Positions 23,112 to 35,227 of a DNA stretch of 64,000 nucleotides are shown here, one piece after another. Source of the DNA: Centropus unirufus (Eukaryota > Chordata > Aves > Cuculiformes > Centropidae); contig VYZI01000120.1 in NCBI GenBank assembly GCA_013397695.1, positions 1,500,980-1,564,979 on the forward strand, in the 5' to 3' direction. A program made the translations under genes and the position numbers. The first letter of the stretch is position 1, and each line of letters begins with the position of its first letter. The notes beneath the pieces are model-generated. The model worked only from the letters and a program-made list of their open reading frames with translations, ran no database searches and was not told the DNA's origin.

Positions 23112-26100
23112 CCCTAAAGCCAAATTTTTAGTTAGCGCTTTTTTATTTAGGAGGAAATTAGAACATGCTAGCCTTTTTATCTTTGAGATTCTTACTTGAG
23201 GTAAAATGGCAAAGATCAAGTTTTCATTGCAAGGTTATTAGATTTGGCTTTATGTGGATTCAGCTTGTGAGGATTAAAGGAAATCTTACCCGTGCACCGT
23301 GTCTTGCCCCTGTGGCTCTCACGGCAGAGAAAGCTGTGTGATCTTTCTCTCAGGACAAACAAATACGTCCTTAAAGAGTACATAACATGATGTAGACAAA
23401 GGTAAGTGCCATAAAGGCCGTGCGATCCAACCTAGTGAGCAGGTGTCTTCGTGCAGGGGGGCAATGTCCACACTGCAAAGACCCCAGCCCCATGGCCCTT
23501 GTCCCCCTGGCATGACAGGGAGGTCTCCTTTTGGCAAAGCGACACGGTGCAGAGCTGCAGCCCATGACTGCAGAGGAGGAAATGTGATTATTGTAATTAA
23601 ATCACAGGGGGTGTAATGCTTGTGGAAACCATTGGGTCTTGGTGAGCCATGGAGGATCCTTCTGTGCCTCAGTTTGTTCGTAAATTGAAAATATTGTGAC
23701 ATCATGCTTGTGTCTTCTTGTGAAATCTTCAAACCAGGAATGGTCCATGGTGTGAATGAAAAAAGTAAGGTTGATGTCTTTTATTGCCAGATGTGGAGGA
23801 AATTGATGGACATATCTTATTATTCACTAAAAAACATGGGTTTCCTGCTGGTCAAAAAAAAACATAAAACATGCTCTTTTCATAATCCTGACCAGCCCAC
23901 ACCCTCCATTTCATACAGATGAGGCTGCATTTCTTGCCTGGGTCTTCCTCTTTACTTACATTTGAGTGAGAACTTGTCCTTGGAGAGCCCATGGATGTTT
24001 TGATGGGGTCAGGTTTTCCCTTGAAAACAGAGGATATCTGTAGGAGTTATTGAGTTTATGGCACTATGTGCCTTCTTCCAGGTCAAGAGCTGTGATTTCC
24101 CTGATTTAGACATGTGTTTGCTCTCTTTCAAAGCCTGTTATGCAGATTTGTCATGTGAGAACGGGTGCTCCCAGCTGTGTTGGAGGTGCTTTGCCATATG
24201 TCACAAAATGAGATTTCTGACTTTACTCCAGGTGACGCATTAAATTGATTTAAATTTTCTATGGAGAGATGAAAGTTATTTTCAGAGTAGCATTTTTCTG
24301 TTTTGTCTTTACTGGATTGTTATTTTCTAGAAAAAGATATAGGAGAAGCTGTTACTGGAGAAATAAGTGTGGTCTTTGAATGGAAAAATAGAGGATTTAT
24401 GTTTAGATAAATAAACACAGAGGGTAAGTAGGCCATCAGTTAGAAATTTCAGGTTTTGAATCAACATACATTGAAGAAGACTGAAGTTAGAGGCATTAAA
24501 AGTAAATAAGATTAATTCAGACTTCACAAGCCTGGGTCTTTCTGTGTAACTTGGGGCTTCAGGGTTGGATATAGAGCCTGAAACTCTGGGTGTGCTGAAG
24601 CTCAAGGAAGCTTTGCCGTAACTTTCAGTGTGGCCAGAATTTCACCCTGAGGAAAGTTTCATTTTCCATGGCAAATTCAGATTTTCCATTCATTAGGGTA
24701 TTCAGTTTGAAGTACAGTAATAAATGGGATTTTCAGCTACCTGCACACTTAAAAAGTGATGAGAACAGTTTTCCTTCTGCCCGTCCGGCCACCCGGAGGG
24801 GAAGTCTCAGCTGAATGAGGGGCAGACAGGAAAACTATGCAGCAAAGTCTAACTGGGGAATGTTTATCTAAAGCAACAATTATATAGATGTGACAAAACA
24901 TCTGTAATAAATGTAATATCTAAGAGTCTGAATCTTAATAGATAACATAATTTAAATCATTATTAGTATATTGTCATATTTTTCTGAAGTTTATCAGACT
25001 CTCGGGTTTGATTCAATAACAGCGCCATTAAAAACTGGTTGCATTTCTTCTGACTTTTCTCCTTATACTGAATAATTGTATTTGCTCATTGATGGAGGCC
25101 TCTATTTTATCAGTCATTGCTCCCTGGAAAAATATTTCACTTGTAAGCGAGTTAAGCATAATTAAATAGGCTGACTGAATTCTGAAAGTGACTGTCCACC
25201 TAAAGCTGTATGCTCTTTAATTTAATCATTCTTATGTTGTCCTTCAGTTAATTCAAGATATTTCTTGAGAAGAAGCTCATTCTGGTTTGAAAGGTTCAAA
25301 AGGAGGAAGTTGCACTAAGTTATGCTCATGGCAAATATTTTTTCTCTCTTCATCATTTAGAAAGGGGATTAAAGGCTGTATGAAGAATATCACTGGCTTG
25401 GCACCACTGTAGGCTGCCCAGGACAAGGCAGGCGTGTGCACTCCTGAGCCGTGCCCTCCCAGCTTCAGTCACATTTATGATCGCTGTGACTCCCAGTACT
25501 TCTGCATGGGGCGCAGGGGAGGACATAAACCCAGAGATTAGCCTCAGTGGGACGAGGAACAACTGATAGTCAAGGTATGAAATGAATTGCTGGGCTCATT
25601 TGGATGGAGACAAACCCTACTAGGACATGCCCATTCGTGAGGTGAGGAGACTCTCCCACAAGTGAAAAGGTGTTAAAAAAAATAAAGGAAAAATATTGGG
25701 AGAATTTCTCAGCCTCTGGAGTGAGGGAAGCTATTCAAGTGCCCTGATGCTCTGCAGGTTTTGCACCTCAGACCTGGCTGACTGCAGTGTGCCTGGAGAC
25801 TGGGCTGATCTTCCTTTTAACTCTGAGGTTATGGAGCTGTAAGAAAAAAAGTAGCTTGCACAAAATATAAGTCAAGAAACAAACTCACCAAATAGCATTT
25901 GCGCTGTGTGGACAGAGAAAGGTGGCAATTTAGCTCAATGGAAAGTCACTGCTTTGCCGTGGTGAGTTATTGTATTTATGTGTCCTGGAGGGTCTGATGA
26001 TTATCGCAATATTCCTGCTTCTCATTTTGTAGGTTATTTTAACAGGATCTGTAAATTTGGAAAGAAGCTGTTTCTTGGAAGGCAGAAATGCCTTAATGAT

Positions 26101-27256
26101 GTAAACACGGTCTTTCTGGTAGCACCTGGAAGCCCCACCAGAGTGTTGCCAGCCAGCCCTCTTCTGTGAGCTCATCCTGAACCTCATCCCGCAGCTGCTT
26201 CCTTCACCTTTCTGGGGCTGCTTGCCTTTGCCTACTCTATGCATTTCTGAACCTGTCCATGATAAAACCAAACCTCGAAAGAAAACAGTTGCTCCTCTGA
26301 ACAGAGACCTTTCATCACATCTATTGAACCACATTTCCACCTGGGTTATTCTGACGTGCCCGATCTATCATCATTTTGTTTTCTCAGCAAACGTTGAGCT
26401 GTCTTTGGCATGCACTGTCCTTGGTCTTAAGTGATCCCATCAAATTTTAACTGATCCACATTTATTATGGTTTTGGCAGCACCTCCATGCATTGTCTGTG
26501 GTGAGTCTATCAATCCTCTCCAAATGCAGATATCTTCTCTTTTAATTTCCTGAGTCAAGCATCAACACAAAATCACAGACCTGTGTGAAGCTAAAAGCCA
26601 GAAAAAACACTATTTTATTCCAGATCAAATGATATTAGGAGAGATTTGTACTGTATTTGCGCTGACATTTACCTATACACTTCTACCTCAATGAGCTGTG
26701 CTAGTTTGCCTTTTTTTTTTTGTATTGAAACAAAAACCGCTGCAGGCATTAATGCATTGAAAAAAAAATCCTATTCCTTCACTTCTTTCCTACTTCTTCC
26801 TTCTTCTTCAAACTGAAATCTTCTGAAGGAAACTCAAAATCCTGTCCTACAAACAGCATGTACTACACCCAAATCCAATTTAATATGCATGATTGAGCAG
26901 TTTTGTACGTGGACATGAAGGAACTGAGTTGAAGCCCCTTTGGAAAACATCACACTCCAAGGTATAGAAGTTTAAAGGTTATATTTTCATGTTGTTTTCT
27001 TCAGCTACATCTTTAGGATCTGAGAATCCAACTACATAAACATATAAAAATATCACATTTTTTCCAGACTTGGGTTCTGATGGAGATTTTCCAAGCACAA
27101 ACAAATGGCCGTTCAAGTAGTGGGGATATTGCTGACAGCCGGACACTGCCTGTGGTAATAAATAATTCCAGTTTTAATATTGGAGGTTTGTACCTCATTA
27201 GCCAGTACTTCATTTAATGTATCTGTTGATCATAAAGTAGGCTTTTTATTGCTTAG

Positions 27257-27292
27257 GTGGACAGCACAGCAGAAACTTGTGCTGACATCCAG
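27257..27292 (+). other. Exon-like 36-nt segment, forward strand (weak candidate)
   Basis: The acceptor CTTTTTATTGCTTAG is followed by a 36-nt segment and the consensus donor ATCCAG|GTAAGA. Length is a multiple of three. Two of three frames are open (VDSTAETCADIQ in one; the other is in phase with the candidate exons at 8496 and 35228). Micro-exons of this size exist in neuronal genes, but chance pairing of splice signals is at least as likely. Confidence 0.15.
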
Positions 27293-28929
27293 GTAAGAGA
27301 GGAACCACCCGGCAGGAGAAAATGTTGACTCCATTTTACAGGGGAAGAACTGAGGACTGAAGTGTATGGATGCCTTATGGAAAATGAAGTGGAAAACAAC
27401 AGTAGAGCTGAAATTAGACCTTAATCATTCAAAATAAATACAAAAGCATTGCACATCTGTATTTTCTCCTGCTTCTCTTGGGATGTACAAAGTGCTTTCT
27501 GTAATTTCACCATTGACGTTTGCAAAGTCATCTTGAGGGACTCAGAGTGGTGCAGTGTAGCTTAGCTTTTCTCTCTGGTTTTGCACTGAGCATCTCACAC
27601 AGAGGTCCCTTAACATCTGGCTTTCCAGCTGTAAGACTCTCGCCTCACTCTCACTCTCCCATGCTTGCTGCACAACCTGAATTGTTTTTATGACAAAATG
27701 ACAACAGCCATGTCCACTTACAGTTAATTTGTTCTGACTACCAAGACACAGACCAAAGGTTTATGTTTTGCGCACTGGAAATGTGTTTAGTATGTTTTCA
27801 AATGTACAATAATGCTTCACTTTCTTGTAGCTTTTCTACTTGGAACACAAATGTAAGATTTCTTCTCAAAAAGATATTTATCATGTAACTTCCCTTTGTG
27901 TGTCCTTGCCTTGAAAATCTCCTCAGCTGGTCACTAGATTAGGGAATATAGATGCACATTCCTTCTAATCTTCCTCATTTACTTGAGCTTTTGCTTTGCC
28001 CACGTACTTCATGTTTATCCAAACTTTTAAATTTGAGAGTAAGAACGGATTCCTGGATATTCCTTACTTGTCGGCTTAAAATAGAAATGCATGAATAAAG
28101 CATAATATTTTATATTCTGGATATAAATGGAATCTGATATTTCTTGAAAATTAAAACCTGAAATTGAGATGAAAATAAAATTTCAGTCTTTAATTAATCT
28201 GGTAAGCAGGAAACAACCGAGTTGATGAAGGGGAGCCAGATTGCTGCATGACATCAAGTTGCACAACTGCTGTGCTCCTGCAGTTCTATGCCTTGAGGTC
28301 CAAGAAACCCTGTCCCCAGCACCACGAGCATTGTGAGGTGAAACACCACCATGCGAAGGCAAACACGAGCAGCTGCTTATTAGAATCTGAGTTTTAAAAT
28401 CTGCTTAATTCCTTTTGTCTCTCATCTTGTACAAGAACAGCCGCCTGTGCTGTGTTGTTTGCCAGGTGGTGAGCTACTTCGCAGGTTCTCCCCTCTGAAG
28501 GGAGCTAAAAATATCACCGAGCCCTGCAGGATCAAACCTGGAGATTTGCTAAGTTGTCAAAGCCAGTCAGTGCTGCGGAGCGCAGTGGCACTGAGTGCCT
28601 CTAAATCTTGAAGGAGAAGCTTCCTTTGGAAGTTCACTGGCAGTTGTAACAAAAATCCACAGTTTCTCGCTGTAGCTCATGCAGCCACATGTTCTCATGC
28701 TGGTGTGGGCATGTTAGCGAGGTGTTGTACACCTGTGTGCATTGATTTAGGGCATTTTATTTGGCCTCTGCAAATGTTGAGTGGCTCCTGCATTCTTTCC
28801 AGGTTATTCATGGTGGTGATTATTCTGGTCTGGGTGCTTCCAGAAAAACATGATTGCCAGGTGGAAGACCAACAGGAGGGTTTGTCAACCATTCTTCTGC
28901 GCAGCAAAGAGGTGCAACAAAGCAGGAAG

Positions 28930-29098
28930 CTGGAGAATAATTTTCCCCAGGGCAGTGGTGAAGGTATCATCTCTGGAGGTCTTCACAAACCTTGTAGATG
29001 TGGGGATTTGGGACGTGGTTTAGTAGGCATGGTAGTGTTGTGTTGATGGTTTGACTTGATGATCTTAGACATCTTTTCCAACCTTAATGATTCTATAA
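28930..29098 (+). mobile_element. CR1 LINE retrotransposon, 3' end
   Basis: Forward CR1 tail. The landmarks are 'CCCAGGGCAGTGGTGAAGG', 'CATCTCTGGAGGTCTTCAC', 'GACGTGGTTTAGTAGGCATGG', 'TGATCTTAGACATCTTTTCC' and 'AACCTTAATGATTCTATAA'. The 'GTGGTTTAGTGGGCATGGTGG' block marks a different CR1 subfamily from the copies at 1 and 2186, which carry 'GGGAGGTGTCCCTGCCCATGG' instead. Only the last 170 bp are present. The left boundary is approximate because the 5' side fades into unrelated sequence. Confidence 0.9.
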
Positions 29099-30035
29099 CA
29101 CAGACTTTACTCTTACCTGCAGGCCAGAGAGGAGGTGGCACCAGTTTTTCCAGGACAGCCTTGGGACAAAAAGGATTTCCAATGAAAAAGCCAAGGCCAC
29201 CACCGATGTAAGACTGCAAAGTTCTCTGGTTCGGCATTAACATGCACAGATACTACTGCCAAAACCTGAAGCCATGGTTCAAACTATATTTCTCTGAGGT
29301 CAGATTTGATAATCTCAAATATCAGGAAAAAAAAACAGAATTATGGATGCTTCCATAAAGAAAAGATTCTCTGCCTGCATTTTCACACTCAAAATAATTG
29401 TACTTTCTGTTGTGCAGTGCACACTTTTCCCCTTTGCATGCTCATTTACTGACTTGATGTCTGGTCTTCCTGACTGTGCATGGGTAGAAATGCACACTTG
29501 TACATTTTATACACAGCCATAATTGTTGTGGCCCCCCTCCTTGTGTGCGGGGACACTGATTGCTGACTCTTAACTCTTCCGCATGCTGAAGGCTGTTCTG
29601 GCCAAGGTACTCGCACTGCACTAATGTGTTCACTGCCTCCCCACCAAGATTCATCCTTAAGGATTCAAATGACTTTATCTAGCAGTTCTGGAACAGAAAA
29701 GGCAAGATAAGATGGCATTTTTTTGGATTATTATTCAGTACCTTGTGCAATCTGAGTGCTTTTCTTAGTGGAATTAGGAAGGTGGAGAGGAGTTGGATGC
29801 AGTATTTCCATGGGAAAACACACAGTGCATTTTTTTCAAATTGTCTGCTCTGAGGTCATAAAAGAATGATGAAATAGGTCCCATGAGATCTCTTTGAAGT
29901 AATTATGTTCCCAGGTTATTTAGTGAGTGGAGTCTCCTTTTACTCACAGGTCTGCTATTTAGAATTAAAGAAATAATTTGTGTTAATAGTTAGTCTCCAA
30001 TCATTGTATGAATTATGTTTGCTGCAAATAATGAG

Positions 30036-30056
30036 AAAATTGCACTGTGCAATTTT
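30036..30056. promoter_or_regulatory. Perfect 21-bp palindrome (10-bp arms, 1-bp centre)
   Basis: AAAATTGCAC, a single T, then GTGCAATTTT. The inner TTGCAC/GTGCAA halves resemble a dimer binding site (bZIP or C/EBP-like half-sites). The surroundings (29900-30160) are AT-rich and conserved-element-like in texture. The arms are exact, so it is a good candidate for a dimeric factor site, although AT-rich sequence yields palindromes more readily. Confidence 0.3.
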
Positions 30057-32169
30057 AATGTGTATGTTAGCATATTTATCGTTGGACTAGGTTTATGTTT
30101 AAAGAGATGAGTAATCATCTAAAACTGTGTTAAAATTATATTTGATTTTTTTGATATCTTGGCAATTAAGACAAGACTTTAATCCCTTTCCCTCTGATAA
30201 GAGGAGAAGACCTGTAGTGATTTGAGGAGGATAAAGAGGGTGCTGGTAGCGGTTGACTATTTTTTATCTAATCTGTTTAACCCTACATGTTTCCCTATGA
30301 GTCAGTGCATGGTGATAAAACTAAAGGGATAGGGAATAATGTATAAAAGCAGGTTTTAGTGATGATGCCCAGCATGGAGAGAAGTTAACACAGCAAAAGG
30401 GCACTTGAGGCACTCAGTGAATGAAGAAGCTGGGAGAGACATAATTGATTTAATTGCTGCATGCCAGCAAAGCCTGTCCTGGAACTGGCACTGGGAAAGT
30501 GAAAGAAGGAAGGAGGGTGGAGAAGAATAAAAAGAAAAACAAGGAGAGAGGGGTAATCCCTGAGGCAACAGAGGATGCTGCATGCAGGAAGGGTGGAAGG
30601 GCTGGGCTGAGAATACTAGACTAGAAGAACTAGGAATTTGTATCATATTAATATAGCTGTATTGAATTCCTTGGGCTGATGATAATTTGCTACTTTAATG
30701 TATTCATCAGTGACGGGGCAAGTATCTTTGGGACCTGTGGCTGCGATGCTGCAGCTGCGCACGTTCCTGTGAGATCTTGGCTGGCTGCTGGGGTGGGTCA
30801 TGCTTGTTTGTCTCTGTACTCCCACCAGCCTGTGGTGGGGGATCAGGTCTCAACAAGTGACCTTCTTTCAGTCCCTAGCCAAGACAATTTCACATGAAAT
30901 CTTAAAAAAAATCCCACAATCCCCTCTATTAAAATGATTCTTCGTCTGGACCACTCTAACTTGGGAAATATGGGCTGCTTGAGGGAGAGGGTTTCAGGTC
31001 CTCTTCTACAGCAGCTTTATGGGCAGAGGTGCTGCAGCCGAACTCACATCCTGGGTAAGTTTTACTTCCAAAAGGGCAGAAAGTTTAATGTCAATGGGAG
31101 AGAAATCCAAAGATGCAAATCTAATAGAGAACTATCATTAGGCTTTAAAGATCTCCCATCTCTAGTGCATTTGGATAAATGCAGACCTTGCACATGCACT
31201 AAGAAGGGCTCTACCAGCCTAACGGAAATGGCTTATGATGCCTCAAAAAACCTGAATCAGTTGGGCCCATGGCAATCCAATAGGGCACCACAGAAATTCC
31301 TTTTAAGCCCTCACTGAACTCCTCAGAGAAGCTGATCCATTTGCTGGGGTGAGAGCTCTGCCCATCCCATCTGATTCTCACACAAGGGTATAATTTTCTG
31401 TTCAGCTCTGCATTACAGATCAAAAGCTTCTATTTTCTATCCACAGAACTGCTCTTTAAAAGTTGTCACTGAGGTTAATAATTGTACCTCTGGGGATCTA
31501 AGGTTAGCAATGTGATTTTCTGTCGATATAATAGAGCCTGCTTAAATTCAGGATTTAGCTCTGCACTGGGATCACCAGAGAATATTCCCAAATGTATAAT
31601 GAACAAAAGCTGTCAACAGAAATCAATGTAATTTTTAACTCATGAAAGACAACTATTTCACCTTCATATACTTTGTACAGCTGTCACTCTCTCCTGTACA
31701 CAGTGAATTTACATTATTTTTCATATGTTACAGGTTTTGGGTTTTTTTATTGCATAGCAAAAACTTGGTTACTTAATGAGAAGAAGCCAAATAAGACCAT
31801 GCCGTATTCTGAGACTGAACTTTATGTTAAACCAGGGTGTGTAAGCAGCTTTGAGTGTTTCCGTATGCTTGCTAGGCTTCTCTGGCTGTGGCAAAGGGAA
31901 TGAAGGAAAGGAGGTAGTAATTTTCCAGGATACACTTAGTTTCATTGTTTCCTTCTACAAAACTGCTGGATCATTAAGTGACCCTGCCAGGGATTTCTCC
32001 CAGTCTAAGCTGATTTAAACTCGCGTGCTTCAAGCTGGGTCCTGACACACCATGGTGCTCATCCCCTTTGGCTTATCCCAGGGCTTAGCAGGGAAGAAAG
32101 GTCAGGTGGGTGTGAAGATTTTTTCCACCACCCAGGACTCCTTCTGTGTTTGTCAAAGCCTCTGTTTAC

Positions 32170-32204
32170 CTGCGCTCGGACTGTACCTGGAGCTGCAGGA
32201 TTGT
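32170..32204 (-). other. Exon-like 35-nt segment, reverse strand (candidate)
   Basis: On the reverse strand the acceptor has a long pyrimidine tract (TTTCTCTTTTCTTGTCTTC) ending in ACATACAG, and the donor is GCGCAG|GTAAAC. The segment is GC-rich with two CpGs, against AT-rich flanks, and all three frames are open (one reads TILQLQVQSER). It pairs with the segment at 33271-33302 across a 1,066-nt putative intron with GT-AG ends. It may be a lncRNA or micro-exon. No protein family is recognised. Confidence 0.2.
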
Positions 32205-33270
32205 CTGTATGTGAAGACAAGAAAAGAGAAATCAATTTCGTTTTCTCATCCTTTGAACATTGCTGATTTTTAGAGTTTGTGAAATCTCTTTATACCAACC
32301 ATCTGGGACTCCACTGATTTCTGAGTGAGAAGCTATGAGGTTTCTGCTGGACCGTGGCTGAGAGCCCACAAGGGTGGGAAAAGAGGCAAAACAGGGTTAA
32401 GGAGGTCAAAGGCACTCTTGGAAAATATAAAATGAACTATTAAGACCACAAATATTTGCTAGAGCTAGAAGCAAGGGTATTAACAGGGCCTTGGCAATAT
32501 GTGTGTCTGTGCTGTGGTACAGAAATGGGCTTCCTATTTTTCCTGGTCTTACAGAAACAGAGAGACGATGGAGCAGAATTTCCTTGGGTGTATTATGAAC
32601 ATGGAAATGTGTCGCTGTCCTACGTGACGTGTCTCTGAGCTGTCCCATAGCCCGGCACAGGAGGAAGGTTATTTCTGTGTTTGCCAGAATGGTGAATGAG
32701 CAAGGGTTATGTACACTAACATCACGGTCTGGCTCATTAAACATTTCTATTCACGGATCCTGTAAGGGACTGAGGACACAAACTTAAATACATTCTACTG
32801 ATACAAGAGGTTTCAGCTTATGTCTGGAAAAATGACCTTTTGGATCCAGGGGCTTGGCTATGAGGAATGATTTGTCGGTGCAGCATTATCTGTATTTTCA
32901 GTGCTGCAAAGATGCAGGATGCTATGAATATAAATCTTGACTAAAAAAATAAGAACAACACGAGTAGCAGAAAAGCAAGCCTTGTTGCAAAAACTAATTG
33001 TCAGCCTCCACACTGGAATGTGTATGTACTGTGTGTTCTTATTTATTAGTACCATCTGAAATCTAGCATTTCTCGGGGAGACTGACATTGCAAAAATTTC
33101 TAATATAGTCTGTGGGAATGGCAGAGCTGGAGAAGGTCCTGTGATGGGCCACTGCCTAAAACCTTTAGCAAAGACAACTTGCAGCACATATTTTATTCAT
33201 CTTGACTAATACAACCAACTTTAAAATGCAAGTTTAGAAAGTGCACATCATATAAATAACATTTTCTTAC

Positions 33271-33302
33271 CTGTTTTAGCAGCAGATATTGATGGAATCC
33301 AA
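33271..33302 (-). other. Exon-like 32-nt segment, reverse strand (candidate)
   Basis: Read in reverse, the acceptor TGTCATTTCTATTTGCTCAG precedes the segment and the consensus donor AAACAG|GTAAGA follows it. Two of three frames are open; one ends exactly on a codon (GFHQYLLLKQ) and could continue into the 32170-32204 segment. Short length means open frames carry little weight. The splice signals are the only real evidence. Confidence 0.18.
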
Positions 33303-33339
33303 CTGAGCAAATAGAAATGACAGACAAATTGCCTATGTT

Positions 33340-33430
33340 GCAATCGCAGGGGCAGATTTTGGTCAGAATTACACCTGTGTAACCCCATTAGTGCCCCACT
33401 GATGTCAGTAAGGGTGGGAGTTGACCTGCA
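33340..33430. repeat. Possible ancient amniote repeat or exapted element
   Basis: The block CAGAATTACACCTGTGTAAC, CCCATTAGTGCC, CACTGATGTCAGTAAGG resembles a widespread amniote motif in which 'ATTTACACCTGTGTAACTCC' is followed by 'CATTGAAGTCAATGGAGTTA'. That motif is known to me as old, dispersed repeat-derived sequence, sometimes conserved as non-coding elements. The match is partial, and I cannot name the family with confidence. Confidence 0.3.
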
Positions 33431-34770
33431 GCATCTCTCTCACTGGGAATGAGCTGAATGCCAAGAATAACTAATTGTATTTTTTAATTCCATATTGAGG
33501 TTTCGGGCTGCTCAGGTTGGAGGTTTTTCCATAAGGGCTTGCCAGGAAATTCCTGAAGGAAATACGTGACAGTGAGCAATGTTATCTTTAGAGCAATGCC
33601 TCACACTTGCACTGCTTTTCTAGAGGTGGTGTTCCACATCATCCTTTTTCTCACACTGGAGTCAAAGAATTATAAACTTCCCAAACTGTGTGAAATCCGG
33701 TGCATAAATATATGTGCTTTTATGAAATGTTATGGATATGTGAAAAAACAATTGGAGATTAAATTGGTCTTTATTCTCCCAGAAAGCAGCCCTATGTGAT
33801 GGAGCCAGGAGACACTGACCATTAGTGCTATTGGCATATCCACACTGAAAACGTACAGAGTTGCTAAGCAACATCCAGGAATACATTCATACTTTGGCAC
33901 ATGGGGATCAATCCTGTGGTTTTTCATGTGTACCCAAGCTGTTCGATTAGATTTGACCAGACTACCCATTCAGTGCCAGACATCAGCCCATTTGCAGAAA
34001 TGGGGCCCTATCTGCTGGATTTACTGGGGCTTCAGGATTAGGTGACAGGGGTTGCAGCCTGCATCCACTGAGATGTTGGTGGGGTGTCTCCACAGTGCTC
34101 CTAAGGGACAGTCATGCTCCTTCCTAAAACCCTGTTGTCAACAAAGGCTAATAAGTGGCTCATGGTTTTTTGGTGTCCTCAGCTTGAGGATAAAACAAAG
34201 GCTATGGAAGTAGAAGAAACCAAATTACATTTCAGTGGTAGGTTCAGAGGTTCCCAACATAATCAGTTTGTATTCTGTGATCTTTGGCTGAAAATTACTG
34301 TCTTAAATGTCAGTCTGTATCTCCCTCTGCAGATCTTTGCAAATGCATAAATGTTACTGTTTAATGTGTTGCTTATTCTGAACTCTATTATAAGTTTCTA
34401 TTTTTAAGGCAATTGAAATCAAACTAGATTAGCTAAAATTTAGACTACTGAGACGACTAAAAGAACATTTTATTATCAGTTATTACTGTAGCACTAAGCT
34501 TTTAAGATTCAATTATTGTTTTACTTTGCTGCTGACAGCTCCTACACCCTTCACCCATTCTGATTTAACTTCTCACTGGTCCCTTTTGGTTTCCCTTGTC
34601 TGCCGTGTATTGTTTCATAAATACTAAGTAGAAGAGCTTTCTTTCAACAGGTAGACAATAGGTGGAGGGAAACCTTTGGGAATTTATCAGGCTAAAACCA
34701 CAGAAATATAAGTGAATTATTAGAATTTTGAGTACATATGGTATATTAACAATTTGTTAATCAATGCAGG
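33431..34770. other. Unique non-coding sequence
   Basis: Nothing was recognised. Short open frames only. Confidence 0.5.
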
Positions 34771-34812
34771 CAAAGAATTTAGGTTGGAAAGGACTTCTGT
34801 GAAAATCCTAAG
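34771..34812 (-). mobile_element. Possible CR1 LINE remnant, extreme 3' end
   Basis: The forward strand reads AAAGAATTTAGGTTGGAAAG followed by GACTTCTGTGAAAATCC. This resembles the reverse complement of the end of a CR1 subfamily (TAGAATTTAGGTTGGAAAAG, then ACCTCT). Only about 40 bp can be aligned by eye, so this is a tentative call for an old, decayed stub. Confidence 0.4.
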
Positions 34813-35227
34813 ATTGATTTTTTACATTTTCTCCCTTGTTCTTGGTCAAATCTCATATACCAGCTATGAAACCAAAACTCCTGGTAGAGTTAACAATATC
34901 TCTATGTCTGCATCAAGCACAGGATCATGCCTTTATCACAGTAGCCACACATCTGAATGCTATTGACTTGCCTGGGGCTTCCTGACCTTCCCTGAAGCTC
35001 TGTACTATGAAGGATGAAGGACTGGGTACGTTTAAAACAACTGAAAGAGAAAAATCTATAATATGGTTTGTTCCACATTCTGCTGAGTTTGTTTGGCAAC
35101 AATTGGGGTTACAAAAACTTTTATACCAGCTATTCTGTTAATAGTATTTTATGTAAATAAGAGACAAAGAGATTGAGGTCCAGAGGGTATTTAATTCTGC
35201 TTGACCCTCATCCCTTACCTGTGCCAG
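34813..35227. other. Unique non-coding sequence (putative intron side of the 35228 segment)
   Basis: No repeat was recognised. The end contains the pyrimidine-rich CCCTCATCCCTTACCTGTGCCAG acceptor-like tract leading into 35228. Confidence 0.45.

Larger units (their letters stand above)
22621..28929. other. Unique AT-rich non-coding sequence
   Basis: No gene or mobile element was recognised. An A-rich low-complexity tract lies at 23084-23111. Open frames of up to 137 codons at 23319-23732 and 136 codons at 25930-26340 (both reverse) resemble no known protein. A short splice-flanked segment at 27257-27292 is listed separately. Confidence 0.5.
29099..33330. other. Unique non-coding sequence
   Basis: No gene or repeat was recognised. 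It includes the palindrome at 30036 and the reverse exon-like segments at 32170 and 33271, listed separately. A forward open frame of 127 codons at 30934-31317 contains an internal GGGTAAGT donor-like site but matches no family I know. Confidence 0.5.

Noticed and set aside
23319..23732. 137-codon reverse open frame
   Set aside because: No recognisable domain; within chance expectation for 64 kb.
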